Source of the DNA: DASQYE01 sp036389675
GTDB lineage: Bacteria > Acidobacteriota > Blastocatellia > Pyrinomonadales > Pyrinomonadaceae
DNA length: 64,000 nucleotides
Assembly: GCA_036389675.1 (NCBI GenBank)
Contig: DASVWI010000023.1
Span: 92,087-156,086, forward strand
Reading direction: 5' to 3'
Positions 1 to 7,906 of the stretch are shown one piece after another. Positions within the stretch are counted from its first letter, which is position 1; each line of letters begins with the position of its first letter. The notes under the pieces were generated by a model. It did no database searches, was not told the origin of the DNA, and saw only the letters and a list, made by a program, of their open reading frames with translations. The translations under genes were made by a program, and so were the position numbers.

Positions 1-24
1 GAACAAGTAGAACCCAGACAACAG

Positions 25-1092
25 GTGGAAACTGCACGCGAAGCGTTCGAGCAGGAGTTCGAGCGCTTTGCGCGCTTTCGCCGCGACGACCTGCGGGCCG
101 GCTCTCTGACTCTCAAAGATGCCGAGGCCGCTTTGCGCGAGCTTGAAGAGTTGCGACGCCAGCACACGGGCAAAAAGAGCAGGCTGGCTCAGGCCAAGAA
201 GATGATCGGTCGCATCGGCCTCGATGAGCGACCCCTTTTCGGCCAGCACGTGCAGCAGCTTGAAGCGTTGATCGCCGAGGCTCTGGACGAGGCCGAGCAG
301 GGGCTCAAGAGCTATCTCCTGAGCGCGCAGCAGGAGCGCGACCGTATCGACGTGACCCTGCCCGGCAGGCGTCCGCGCCAGGGGCATCTTCATCCGATCA
401 CAATACTGCGCCAGCGCATTGAAGACATCTTCGTCTCGCTCGGCTATTCCATCGAGGACGACCGTGAGATAGAGAACGATTTCTATAATTTCACGGCGCT
501 CAACATCCCTGAGAATCATCCTGTGCGGAATCCGCAGGACACCTTCTACACGACGGAGGGCTACGCGCTTCGCCCGCAGACCTCGACCGTACAGATTCAT
601 GCCATGCAGCGGCGCGGCGTGCCCTTGCGCGTCATCGCGCCCGGTCGCGTCTTTCGCCGCGACACGCCTGACCCGACGCACAATCCGATGTTCTTTCAGG
701 TCGAGGGCCTCTGCGTCGATCGCGGCATCACGATGGCCCACCTGAAGGGCACTTTGCAGGAGTTCGTCCATCGCCTGTTCGGCCCGGAGACGCGCACGCG
801 CTTTCGCCCCTCCTACTTCCCGTTCACGGAGCCGAGCGCCGAGGTCGACTACAGCTGCTTCAAGTGCAACGGTCTCGGGTGTCGCATCTGTAAGAACTCC
901 GGATGGATTGAGCTTGGCGGGTCTGGAATGGTTCACCCGAACGTGCTGAGCACCGTCGGCGTTGACCCGGAAACTTACACGGGGTTCGCCTTCGGCCTCG
1001 GCATCGACCGCATGTGCGCGCTCATGTACGGGCTCGACGACATTCGCCTGCTCTTCGAGAACGACGTGCGCTTCCTCGAACAATTTAAATAG
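25..1092 (+). CDS. pheS: Phenylalanine--tRNA ligase alpha subunit
   Basis: Catalytic alpha subunit of the cytoplasmic alpha2-beta2 phenylalanyl-tRNA synthetase, which charges tRNA-Phe. The N-terminal third is a helical tRNA-binding arm. The class II core follows, with LHPITILRQRIEDIF, the motif 2 region (RVFRRDTPDPTHNP), the FRPSYFPFTEPSAEVD segment and the C-terminal motif 3 (GLGIDRMCALMYG). An insertion around residues 273-285 carries four cysteines (CFKCNGLGCRIC), which could bind zinc; the E. coli enzyme lacks it. The GTG at 25 gives 355 residues, somewhat longer than usual. The frame stays open to base 1, so the true start may lie before the window. pheT follows after a palindromic repeat. 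Confidence 0.95.
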   Translation: METAREAFEQEFERFARFRRDDLRAGSLTLKDAEAALRELEELRRQHTGKKSRLAQAKKMIGRIGLDERPLFGQHVQQLEALIAEALDEAEQGLKSYLLSAQQERDRIDVTLPGRRPRQGHLHPITILRQRIEDIFVSLGYSIEDDREIENDFYNFTALNIPENHPVRNPQDTFYTTEGYALRPQTSTVQIHAMQRRGVPLRVIAPGRVFRRDTPDPTHNPMFFQVEGLCVDRGITMAHLKGTLQEFVHRLFGPETRTRFRPSYFPFTEPSAEVDYSCFKCNGLGCRICKNSGWIELGGSGMVHPNVLSTVGVDPETYTGFAFGLGIDRMCALMYGLDDIRLLFENDVRFLEQFK

Positions 1093-1172
1093 CAGTGGCG
1101 AGTGACAGGTGACGACCGGCAAGTTAAATACTTGTCTCCTGCTCGTCGCCTGTCACTTGTCACTCGTCGCTG
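1093..1172. repeat. Intergenic palindrome R1, GTGACGA-word type
   Basis: Imperfect inverted repeat filling the pheS-pheT gap. The left arm reads CAGTGGCGAGTGACAGGTGA and the right arm is close to its reverse complement, ending CACTCGTCGCTG. Both arms are built of degenerate GTGACGA / TCGTCAC units. The pheT ATG comes four bases after the right arm. Same class as the copies at 4461, 13554 and 20930. Confidence 0.85.
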
Positions 1173-1176
1173 CCTT

Positions 1177-3315
1177 ATGAATATTAGTTACAACTGGCTT
1201 CGTGAATTGACGGGAACGAAACGGTCGCCGCAGGAGTTGCGCGATCACTTAACGATGGTCGGCCTCGCGGTCGAGGGCATCCACGAGGCCGGCGATGATT
1301 TCGTTCTGGATTTCGATCTCACGTCGAATCGCCCGGACTGCCTGTCGCATCTGGGCGTGGCGCGCGAGCTGGCGGTGATGGAAGACACGGAGGTGCGTAT
1401 GCCCGCGGCGACACTGGCGGGCGCGACCGGCATGGCCGAATCTTTCACCTCTGTTGAAATACTCGACCCTGACCTGTGCCCGCGTTACGCGGCGCGCGTC
1501 GTGCGCGGCGTCCAGATCGGGCCGTCGCCGGAGTGGCTCGTCAAGCGGCTTGAAGCCATCGGTCAACGTGCGATCAATAACGTCGCCGACATCACCAACT
1601 ACGTCATGCACGAGCTGGGCCAACCGCTTCATGCCTTCGATCTGGCAAAGCTCAAGGAGCATCGCATCGTCGTCAGACGCGCGCTCGCAGGAGAGAAGCT
1701 CAAGACGCTGGACGGCGTTGAGCGCCAGCTTGAAAGTGAGATGCTGGTGATTGCGGACGCCGTGCGCGCCGTCGCCCTTGCCGGCGTGATGGGAGGCGAG
1801 GAGACGGAAATCTCCGACACCACCAGCGACGTGTTGATCGAGAGCGCCTATTTCGACCCGGCAAGCGTGCGTCGCACGGCCCGCAAGCTCGGCCTTCACA
1901 CGGAAGCCTCGCACCGCTTCGAGCGCGGCGCGGATTATGGCGGCGTGTTGCAGGCGCAAAGTAGATGCGCGGCGCTCATCTGCGAGATTGCCGGCGGAAC
2001 GGCTACCGAGAACGCCATAGATATTTACCCGAACTATATACAGGCCGTTGATGTAAACCTGCGGCCAGAGCGCGTGAGCGCCTTGACGGGGTTGACAGTC
2101 GCAACGCCAGAGATCAAGCGTATCCTTTCGGCGCTGGGGTTCGCGCAGCGTGCGCGCTTATCGGGCCTTGAAGAAGAATGGAGCTTTCGCGACGGCGTGC
2201 CGGAGGAAGTGACGGGCGATCTTAACCCGCGCCTGACTTACGTTGTTCCATCATGGCGCGTCGATGTCGAGCGCGAGGAGGATTTGGTCGAGGAGGTCGC
2301 CCGCCATGTCGGTTATGAAAGAATAGCGACGGAGCTTCCGGCCTCTAACATCGCGGGCGAATATCAGGTGGGCGAGCGCCGACGCAGAGCGATGCGGCAG
2401 GTCTTGACCGCATACGGCTTTGACGAGGCTATCAGCTTCGGCTTCATAGACGCTTCGCACGACGATCAGTTCGAGCTGTTGCCGGATCTCTTGCGCGAAG
2501 GCGAAGACCGCTTCGTCACGCTCAGCAACCCGATCATAGAGGGCGCGATGCGTATGCGTCCGAGCCTGCTGCCGGGGCTGCTCGACGCCGTCAAAAATAA
2601 TTTCAATCACGGCACGCGCGACGTGCGGCTGTTCGAGACGGGGCGCGTCTTTGCTTCGAGCGCGGAAGGCGCTGGGTTGCCCGACGAGCGGGAGGCGTTC
2701 GCGCTCGTGATGACCGGCGGGGCGACCGAAGAGCAAAAGGCAGGGGCTTCGCGCGAGCTCGATTTTTATGATCTCAAAGGCGCTCTGGAGGCCGCCGCCG
2801 AGGCGATGCATGCTCCGGGCATGGAGTTTACGGCGACCAGCGCCAGACACCTGCGCGCGGGACAGGCCGCACAGGTTAGCATCGAAGGCCATACGATTGG
2901 CACAATCGGCAGGCTGAACGAGAGCGTCGCTGCGGCTTATAAATTTCGCCAGCCGGTCTACGTTGCAGAGGTTGATTACGCGGCGCTTCTAAGAGTCGGG
3001 GAGCGCTCCATCGTCTATACCCCTCTGGCGCGCTTTCCTTCGGTCGTGCGCGACATCTCTCTGCTGGTCGCCCGCGACGTGACGTTTGAGCAGTTGCGAC
3101 AGACGGTCAGGCGGCAGCAGATCAGGGAATGCCGCGAGGCGAAGCTCGTCGACGTGTACGAGGGGGAGAGCTTGCCGGAAGGGAAACGCTCTGTGACACT
3201 GCGCCTCGAATACCGCTCGGACGAGCGCACACTTCGGGATGAAGAGGTCGATGAGCTGCACGCGCGCGTGGTCGGCGCGCTGGAAAAAAGTTTCGACGCG
3301 AAAATGAGAGCTTAA
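1177..3315 (+). CDS. pheT: Phenylalanine--tRNA ligase beta subunit
   Basis: Structural and editing subunit of phenylalanyl-tRNA synthetase, partner of the preceding pheS. The 712 residues begin with the typical MNISYNWLRELTG and contain the B3/B4 editing region, the B5 domain and a C-terminal anticodon-binding fold (YTPLARFPSVVRDIS). The N-terminal EMAP/tRNA-binding insert found in longer PheT proteins looks short or absent, so this is a compact form. An in-frame start 75 bases upstream would be encoded by the palindromic repeat between the genes. The ATG at 1177, four bases after the repeat, fits the family. No Shine-Dalgarno sequence precedes it, so translation may be coupled to pheS or initiate in another way. 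Confidence 0.95.
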   Translation: MNISYNWLRELTGTKRSPQELRDHLTMVGLAVEGIHEAGDDFVLDFDLTSNRPDCLSHLGVARELAVMEDTEVRMPAATLAGATGMAESFTSVEILDPDLCPRYAARVVRGVQIGPSPEWLVKRLEAIGQRAINNVADITNYVMHELGQPLHAFDLAKLKEHRIVVRRALAGEKLKTLDGVERQLESEMLVIADAVRAVALAGVMGGEETEISDTTSDVLIESAYFDPASVRRTARKLGLHTEASHRFERGADYGGVLQAQSRCAALICEIAGGTATENAIDIYPNYIQAVDVNLRPERVSALTGLTVATPEIKRILSALGFAQRARLSGLEEEWSFRDGVPEEVTGDLNPRLTYVVPSWRVDVEREEDLVEEVARHVGYERIATELPASNIAGEYQVGERRRRAMRQVLTAYGFDEAISFGFIDASHDDQFELLPDLLREGEDRFVTLSNPIIEGAMRMRPSLLPGLLDAVKNNFNHGTRDVRLFETGRVFASSAEGAGLPDEREAFALVMTGGATEEQKAGASRELDFYDLKGALEAAAEAMHAPGMEFTATSARHLRAGQAAQVSIEGHTIGTIGRLNESVAAAYKFRQPVYVAEVDYAALLRVGERSIVYTPLARFPSVVRDISLLVARDVTFEQLRQTVRRQQIRECREAKLVDVYEGESLPEGKRSVTLRLEYRSDERTLRDEEVDELHARVVGALEKSFDAKMRA

Positions 3316-3470
3316 GCCAGGCGGGGATTTGCGCGGCGCGAAAGTTTTTGTTAGCCTCTCAAATCCCCTTAGCTGATCTCTCTGCTTAATAAGTCTTGCG
3401 CTCGCGCGCCCTCTGGTCGCATAATCGGTCGGCTCGTTTCCATGAACCCCCCGCCTGTATTGAGGAGAAA

Positions 3471-3755
3471 ATGATGGTCGGATTATCAGGATTAGAAAAG
3501 TTCTCACATCTCGAAGATAAAATTTACCGCACCATCGAACTGACGAAAACGCTTCGTCAGGAGAAGGAAGGTCTGGAACGCGAGATCGCCAGCATACGGC
3601 GCGAGATCGGCAGTCTTCTCAACGAAAAAGAGCGGCTTGAAAATCAGGTTGAGCGGCTGCTCTCGGAACGCGATACGATTCGCATGAAGGTCGAAGCGAT
3701 GCTTGACGCCATCGCCGCGCTCGATCCTGAAATGGCAGAGGCGGTGCGTAAATGA
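3471..3755 (+). CDS. Small coiled-coil protein upstream of ZapA (ZapB-like)
   Basis: A 94-residue soluble protein. From about residue 25 to 80 it is one continuous charged coiled coil (LRQEKEGLEREIASIRREIG and so on), with no signal peptide or membrane segment. The start at ATG 3471 is chosen for the TGAGGAG ribosome-binding site five bases upstream. The gene overlaps the next one, zapA, by four bases (ATGA), so the two are probably translationally coupled. Length, coiled-coil form and pairing with zapA suggest a Z-ring accessory factor comparable to ZapB. Coiled coils look alike, so a specific family assignment is inference. Confidence 0.75.
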   Translation: MMVGLSGLEKFSHLEDKIYRTIELTKTLRQEKEGLEREIASIRREIGSLLNEKERLENQVERLLSERDTIRMKVEAMLDAIAALDPEMAEAVRK

Positions 3756-4144
3756 GAGAGGCTCAGAATCGCATCAGTTTAGGCAAGGGAAATATGGACG
3801 CAGCCAGCACGCCGACCATTCGTGTCGAAATCTATAACCAGACCTACAACATTCGCTCGGACGGCGACAGCGAGTACATCACGCAGCTCGCCGAGTTTGT
3901 CGACGCGCGTATGCGCGAGATCTCTTCGGGGACGCTCACGGTCGACTCTCTGAAGGTCGCCATCCTCGCCGCCCTGCACATCGCCGACGAGCTGCACCGC
4001 TTAAAACGCCTGCACGAGCAGGCCGACTCACAGCTCGCCTCGCGCAGCGCCGAGTGCGCCGAGATGTTAGACCGCCTCCTCAAAGTCCGCACCAACGTCG
4101 AACAGGCCCAGGCCAGCAATACCGGCAACATCGCCTTCACATAA
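3752..4144 (+). CDS. zapA: Cell division protein ZapA
   Basis: Predicted FtsZ-binding protein that promotes Z-ring assembly. The N-terminal part (IRVEIYNQTYNIRSDGDSEYI, then LAEFVDARMREIS) is the ZapA globular head, followed by a long helix for dimerisation (VAILAALHIADELHRLKR). The start at 3752 overlaps the stop of the coiled-coil gene. A second candidate ATG at 3794, preceded by AAGGGA, would give a 116-residue protein closer to the usual length; I cannot decide between them. 6S RNA lies directly downstream, a zapA-ssrS order that is widely conserved in bacteria and supports both calls. Confidence 0.9.
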   Translation: MREAQNRISLGKGNMDAASTPTIRVEIYNQTYNIRSDGDSEYITQLAEFVDARMREISSGTLTVDSLKVAILAALHIADELHRLKRLHEQADSQLASRSAECAEMLDRLLKVRTNVEQAQASNTGNIAFT

Positions 4145-4147
4145 AAA

Positions 4148-4210
4148 CAGACATCAGATGAGGGGTGTCAGTAAATTTTTTCGCATATCTGACACCTGAT
4201 ATCTGACAAC
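4148..4210. repeat. Intergenic palindrome R5, GTCAGATATCA-word type
   Basis: Imperfect inverted repeat between zapA and 6S RNA. The left arm contains CATCAGATGAGGGGTGTCAG and the right arm CTGACACCTGATATCTGACA, separated by an AT-rich loop. The right arm shares CTGACACCTGATATC with the copy at 48273. Its last CTGACA unit lies where the -35 box of the 6S RNA promoter is expected. Confidence 0.8.
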
Positions 4211-4232
4211 CGCTCTTCATCTGTGTTAGTAT
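4203..4232 (+). promoter_or_regulatory. Candidate sigma-70 promoter of 6S RNA
   Basis: CTGACA at 4203-4208 and TAGTAT at 4227-4232, separated by 18 bases. The predicted start is near base 4240, which coincides with the first base of the closing stem of the 6S RNA. The -35 box is part of the right arm of palindrome R5. Confidence 0.5.
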
Positions 4233-4239
4233 CAACACT

Positions 4240-4451
4240 GGCAGAGGGAAATGATTCTGCGGGGTTCGTCACCGAGTTACGATGATTGAGCCAACGCCGA
4301 TAAAAAGGGAGACCAGGGCCGCTTTACAGGCCGGTGCATTCCTTCATCGTTAAGGAAATGCCATAGGCTGCGGCTTAAAAAGGGTCACCCACCTGTCTAG
4401 TGCAGGTTCAATTTCGGCTGCGGAACGGCCACTGTGGATGACCCTCTCGCC
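4240..4451 (+). ncRNA. ssrS: 6S RNA
   Basis: Regulatory RNA that mimics an open promoter and binds housekeeping RNA polymerase. A terminal stem is visible: GGCAGAGGG at 4240-4248 pairs with CCCTCTCGCC at 4442-4451 (one bulged C), and TCGTCAC pairs with the GTGGATGA just before it. Internally, the GGCCGCTTTACAGGCCGG region and the 3' segment CAGGTTCAATTTCGGCTGCG resemble the conserved 6S strands. At about 212 bases it is slightly long for 6S. Its place directly after zapA is the classical location. Boundaries come from the stem only. Confidence 0.85.
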
Positions 4452-4460
4452 ATTTATTTT

Positions 4461-4531
4461 CAGTGACGAGTGACGAGTGATAAGCGACGAGATAAGGCGT
4501 GCTCTTTCTTGTCCCCTTTCACTCGTCACTG
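4461..4531. repeat. Intergenic palindrome R2, GTGACGA-word type
   Basis: Starts CAGTGACGAGTGACGAGTGA and ends TCACTCGTCACTG, giving at least 13 perfectly paired bases. It lies between 6S RNA and the YmdB-like gene, whose ATG is ten bases after the right arm. Close relative of R1, R3 and R4. Confidence 0.88.
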
Positions 4532-4541
4532 CTTTTATACG

Positions 4542-5324
4542 ATGAAAGTTTTAATGATCGGCGATGTGGTGGCGCGGCCCGGACGCGTGGCCGTGCTCGA
4601 ACGCATACAGGATTTGCGCGAGCAGCACAGTATTGATCTGGCCGTGATGAACGCGGAAAACGTGGCGGGCGGATTCTCCATCACGCCCTCTCTGGCCGAC
4701 CAGCTTTTCGACGCCGGAATAGATGTCATGACCTCCGGCAACCACATCTTCGACAAGCGCGAGGTCATCCCTTACATCGAACGCCAGCCCAGATTGCTGC
4801 GCCCGGCAAACTACCCGCCCGGCACGCCCGGCTCCGGGATGTGGGTGGGCGAGGTGCGCGGCACGCCCGTCGCCGTCGCCAATCTCATCGGGCGCGTCTT
4901 TATGGGGCCAGCCGATGACCCGTTCCGCAGCGCCGACGACCTGCTCTCTAAACTGACTCCTGATACAAAAGTGCGTTTGGTGGACATGCACGCCGAGGCT
5001 ACTTCGGAGAAGAGCGCGATGGGCTGGTATCTGGACGGGCGCGTCTCGGCTGTCGTCGGTACTCATACGCATGTGCAGACGGCGGACGAGCGCCTGCTGC
5101 CCGGAGGCACGGCCTACCTCACGGACATAGGCATGACGGGCTCTTACGCGGGCGTCATAGGCATGAAGCGCGAGGATGTCATCGCGCGTTTCACGTCAGC
5201 CGTACACCGCCGCGCCGAGCACGCGGCGGGCGAAGTGCGTATCTGCGCCGCCGTGATAGACGTGGACGAGGCGACGGGACGCGCGCGCGAAATCTCCCGC
5301 CTCTCGCTGCCTCATGAGCAATAA
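4542..5324 (+). CDS. YmdB-family metallophosphoesterase
   Basis: A 260-residue cytoplasmic phosphoesterase of the YmdB/TIGR00282 type (2',3'-cyclic nucleotide phosphodiesterases with a di-iron centre). The metal-binding motifs are in order: GDVVARPGR at residues 7-15, NAENVAGG, TSGNHIFDK and GTHTHVQTAD near residue 180. The ATG at 4542 begins the usual MKVLMIGD; the in-frame upstream start lies inside palindrome R2 and is rejected. In many bacteria ymdB follows rny (RNase Y), and in some this pair follows zapA and 6S RNA. Here rny is absent between 6S RNA and ymdB. No Shine-Dalgarno sequence is visible. Confidence 0.9.
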   Translation: MKVLMIGDVVARPGRVAVLERIQDLREQHSIDLAVMNAENVAGGFSITPSLADQLFDAGIDVMTSGNHIFDKREVIPYIERQPRLLRPANYPPGTPGSGMWVGEVRGTPVAVANLIGRVFMGPADDPFRSADDLLSKLTPDTKVRLVDMHAEATSEKSAMGWYLDGRVSAVVGTHTHVQTADERLLPGGTAYLTDIGMTGSYAGVIGMKREDVIARFTSAVHRRAEHAAGEVRICAAVIDVDEATGRAREISRLSLPHEQ

Positions 5325-5343
5325 CGTGAAAGCGCCTTCTGGT

Positions 5344-5835
5344 TCAGTCATCGGGCGCTATCCCGGCGTTCGGCTGCGATAAATGTGACGAGAGCGGCTG
5401 CGAAGAGAGAAGCTCGTTGTAAACCTCCGGGAAGGAGCGGACGCGGCCCTGCCCGTCCGTCACGACGTGGCCCGTTTCGCCCTCGGCGATGACCTGCCCG
5501 TCCGCGACGCGTATGATCTCGTAACCGAAACGCAGAGCCCTCCGGCGCTTTTCTGTAATGTGCGTGCGGACGATCAGCTCGTCATCGTAATAGGCTGGTG
5601 ATTTGTAGCGGCAGTAGCTTTCGGCGACGACGAGAAAGGCGTTCTCGTTCTCTTCCATCTCGCGGTAAGAGAAGCCGCGCGCGCGGCAAAACTCCGTGCG
5701 ACCGATCTCGAACCAGACCAGATAGTTGGCGTGATAGACCACGCCCATCTTGTCCGTCTCCGAATAGCGCACGCGCACCAGCGTTTCGTGCCACTCCGGC
5801 TCCCTCAATGCATCTTCTATGCTCTGATTAGACAT
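5344..5835 (-). CDS. Acyl-CoA thioesterase, YbgC/4HBT family
   Basis: Single hot-dog-fold thioesterase of 163 residues. The active-site block YSETDKMGVVYHANYLVWFE matches the 4-hydroxybenzoyl-CoA thioesterase/YbgC pattern, with the catalytic Asp in the TDKMG stretch. The substrate cannot be read from sequence; YbgC members take short- or long-chain acyl-CoA, and some occur with Tol-Pal, which is not here. An upstream GTG would itself contain the GGGAGG ribosome-binding site, so the ATG at 5835 is the better start. The gene converges with the ymdB-like gene, 19 bases apart. Confidence 0.88.
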   Translation of the reverse strand: MSNQSIEDALREPEWHETLVRVRYSETDKMGVVYHANYLVWFEIGRTEFCRARGFSYREMEENENAFLVVAESYCRYKSPAYYDDELIVRTHITEKRRRALRFGYEIIRVADGQVIAEGETGHVVTDGQGRVRSFPEVYNELLSSQPLSSHLSQPNAGIAPDD

Positions 5836-5946
5836 CTGATGGAAATCGCCTCCCACGTTCCTGGTCTTTCTGGCAGAGGGGTGTCTCTGGTAAATTAAGT
5901 TTTGACGCGCTTGGTTTGAGCGGACTATAAAAGCGAAAGGTTAGAG

Positions 5947-7269
5947 ATGTCAAAGAAAATCAGACTTCTGGCGGCGTGCCTGCTGGCTTGCTTCTCGATT
6001 GCGGCTTTAATTCTGGTCGGCGGGCCTGTGCCCGCAACTCTGGCCCAGAGCGGGGCCGTTGCGCCCACCAACACCAAGAGCGCGGCGGTGGCAGCAGCCA
6101 CCACGGACGTTTTGCAGGAGACGAGCACGCTCAGAAAGCTGTCAATCCTGCGCCCGGTCAAGAGCGGGGCACAATCGCGCGCCGAGATCGAGCGCATGAT
6201 TATGAAGAATCTGGACGAGGACACCACCCCGCAGGAGATGCACGCTTCGGAGATTGCGCTCAAGAAGCTCGGCCTCGTGCCGCCGGACTTTCAGTATCGC
6301 CCTTTCATCGTCAGCCTGCTGACGGAGCAGGTCGCGGGCTACTACGACCCGAAGGAGCAGGAGTTCTTCCTCGCCGACTGGATAGATGTGGACGGCCAGA
6401 AGCCCGTTATGGCGCACGAGCTGACGCATGCTTTGCAGGATCAGCATTTCAACCTGCGCCGCTTTGAGAAGTGGCCGCAGGGCGATTCGGACGCCGAGCT
6501 GGCCGCGCACGCCCTGATCGAAGGCGACGCGACGCTCGCCATGAAGTTCTATATCGAGCGCAGCCCCGTGCGCGCCATCGCCATGCTGCGCTCAATTGAA
6601 GCGAGCGGCTCGTCCTCCGAGCAGATAGACAAAGCGCCGCGTGCCCTGCGCGAGTCCTTGCTTTTCCCCTACGAGAAAGGGCTCGTCTGGGTCAACAGCC
6701 TCTACAAGCGCGACGGCAGCTGGGATCGCGTCTCGCAGGCTTACACGGAGCTTCCGCAATCGACCGAACAGATTCTGCACGTCGAGAAGTATTACGCCCG
6801 TGAAGCGCCCGTCACGCTCACGCTGCCGGACTTCGCTTCGACTCTGGGCTCGGGTTGGAAGCGCGTCGATTACGATGTCAACGGCGAATGGAGCTACTAC
6901 CTGATTCTGGACGAGTATCTAAAGTCCACCGCCGAATCGCGTCGCGCGGCGGAAGGCTGGGGCGGCGACCGCTACGCCGTCTACGAAAGTAAGAATAAGG
7001 GCGAGGTCATGATCGCGCAGCTCACAAGCTGGGACACGGAGAATGACGCCATAGAGTTTTTCGACGCCTACGCCAAACGCACTGCGCGTCGTTATGCGGG
7101 AGCGACCGAGACACCGAGCGCTCAGCCGTCCATGCTACGCACCTGGCAGGCGACGGGCGAGGGAACAATCATGCTTGAGCGGCGCGGGTCGCGCGTTCTG
7201 ATTCTGGAAGGGCTGCCGGATAAGGCCAACACAAGGTCGCTGCTACAAACGATCTGGCAAAAGGTTTAG
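5947..7269 (+). CDS. Secreted HExxH metallopeptidase-like protein
   Basis: A 440-residue exported protein. Residues 1-33 form a signal peptide (positively charged start, hydrophobic core, cleavage near TLAQ). HELTH at residues 157-161 is a zinc-binding HExxH motif. AHALIEGDAT 28-35 residues later supplies Glu192, a plausible third ligand in gluzincin style. The rest has no repeats or further membrane segments. This architecture is common in uncharacterised acidobacterial proteins, and the substrate is unknown. An acetyltransferase gene follows after 12 bases and may be cotranscribed. Protease activity is inferred from the motif only. Confidence 0.75.
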   Translation: MSKKIRLLAACLLACFSIAALILVGGPVPATLAQSGAVAPTNTKSAAVAAATTDVLQETSTLRKLSILRPVKSGAQSRAEIERMIMKNLDEDTTPQEMHASEIALKKLGLVPPDFQYRPFIVSLLTEQVAGYYDPKEQEFFLADWIDVDGQKPVMAHELTHALQDQHFNLRRFEKWPQGDSDAELAAHALIEGDATLAMKFYIERSPVRAIAMLRSIEASGSSSEQIDKAPRALRESLLFPYEKGLVWVNSLYKRDGSWDRVSQAYTELPQSTEQILHVEKYYAREAPVTLTLPDFASTLGSGWKRVDYDVNGEWSYYLILDEYLKSTAESRRAAEGWGGDRYAVYESKNKGEVMIAQLTSWDTENDAIEFFDAYAKRTARRYAGATETPSAQPSMLRTWQATGEGTIMLERRGSRVLILEGLPDKANTRSLLQTIWQKV

Positions 7270-7281
7270 AGGCCGACTGCC

Positions 7282-7767
7282 ATGTCAGGAAATATTCGCC
7301 GCGCAATTCCCGATGAGGCCGATATCCTCACGGAGCTGGCGCTGCGCTCGAAAGGACACTGGGGCTACGATGAAGAGTTCCTGCGGGATTGTCGTGCTGA
7401 TTTGACGGTCACGCCGGAATTAATCTCCACTTCTCCCGTCTTCGTGCTCGAAGACGAGGGACGAGCCGCCGGCTTTTACAGCCTCAGCGGCGAGGGCACG
7501 GAGGTCGAGCTATCGCATCTTTTCGTCGAGCCGTGGGCCGTCGGGCGGGGTTACGGAACGCTTCTCTTTCAGCATGCTCTGAGGACGGCGCGGGCCTGCG
7601 ACTTTGAGCTGCTCGTGATAGGCAGCGACCCTTTCGCCCTTGGGTTTTACGAAGCGATGGGCGCGCGGCGCATCGGCGATGTAGCGTCGACGGTGCGGCC
7701 CGGTCGGCTGCTTCCGCTGCTACATTATCCTCTGCTTTCATCCCCTTCCGAAACCGCCTCGCCATAG
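7282..7767 (+). CDS. GNAT family N-acetyltransferase
   Basis: A 161-residue acetyltransferase-like protein. It begins IRRAIPDEADILTELALRSK, typical of GNAT beta1-alpha1. The acetyl-CoA binding motif A is VEPWAVGRGYGTLLFQHALR, with the GRGYG pyrophosphate loop. The C-terminal part has FYEAMGARRIGD, the usual beta5-alpha4 element. The substrate cannot be predicted. It lies 12 bases after the secreted HExxH protein and ends 140 bases before the carboxyltransferase gene. Confidence 0.88.
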   Translation: MSGNIRRAIPDEADILTELALRSKGHWGYDEEFLRDCRADLTVTPELISTSPVFVLEDEGRAAGFYSLSGEGTEVELSHLFVEPWAVGRGYGTLLFQHALRTARACDFELLVIGSDPFALGFYEAMGARRIGDVASTVRPGRLLPLLHYPLLSSPSETASP

Positions 7768-7906
7768 AGTAGCCGCACGTTGTTTTGCATCCGGTGTCTG
7801 TGCTATTTTGGGGTCAACTTAAAGTTTTAGGAACAGAACAGGTGTAGCGGCTTAACCGGAAGCGCGAGATGCGGAGTGAGCGCAAGCGCGGTCGGTCTAT
7901 ATCGAG

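Noticed and set aside
1249..1959. Long antisense open frame within pheT
   Set aside because: GC-rich genes produce long shadow frames; pheT is unmistakable on the other strand.
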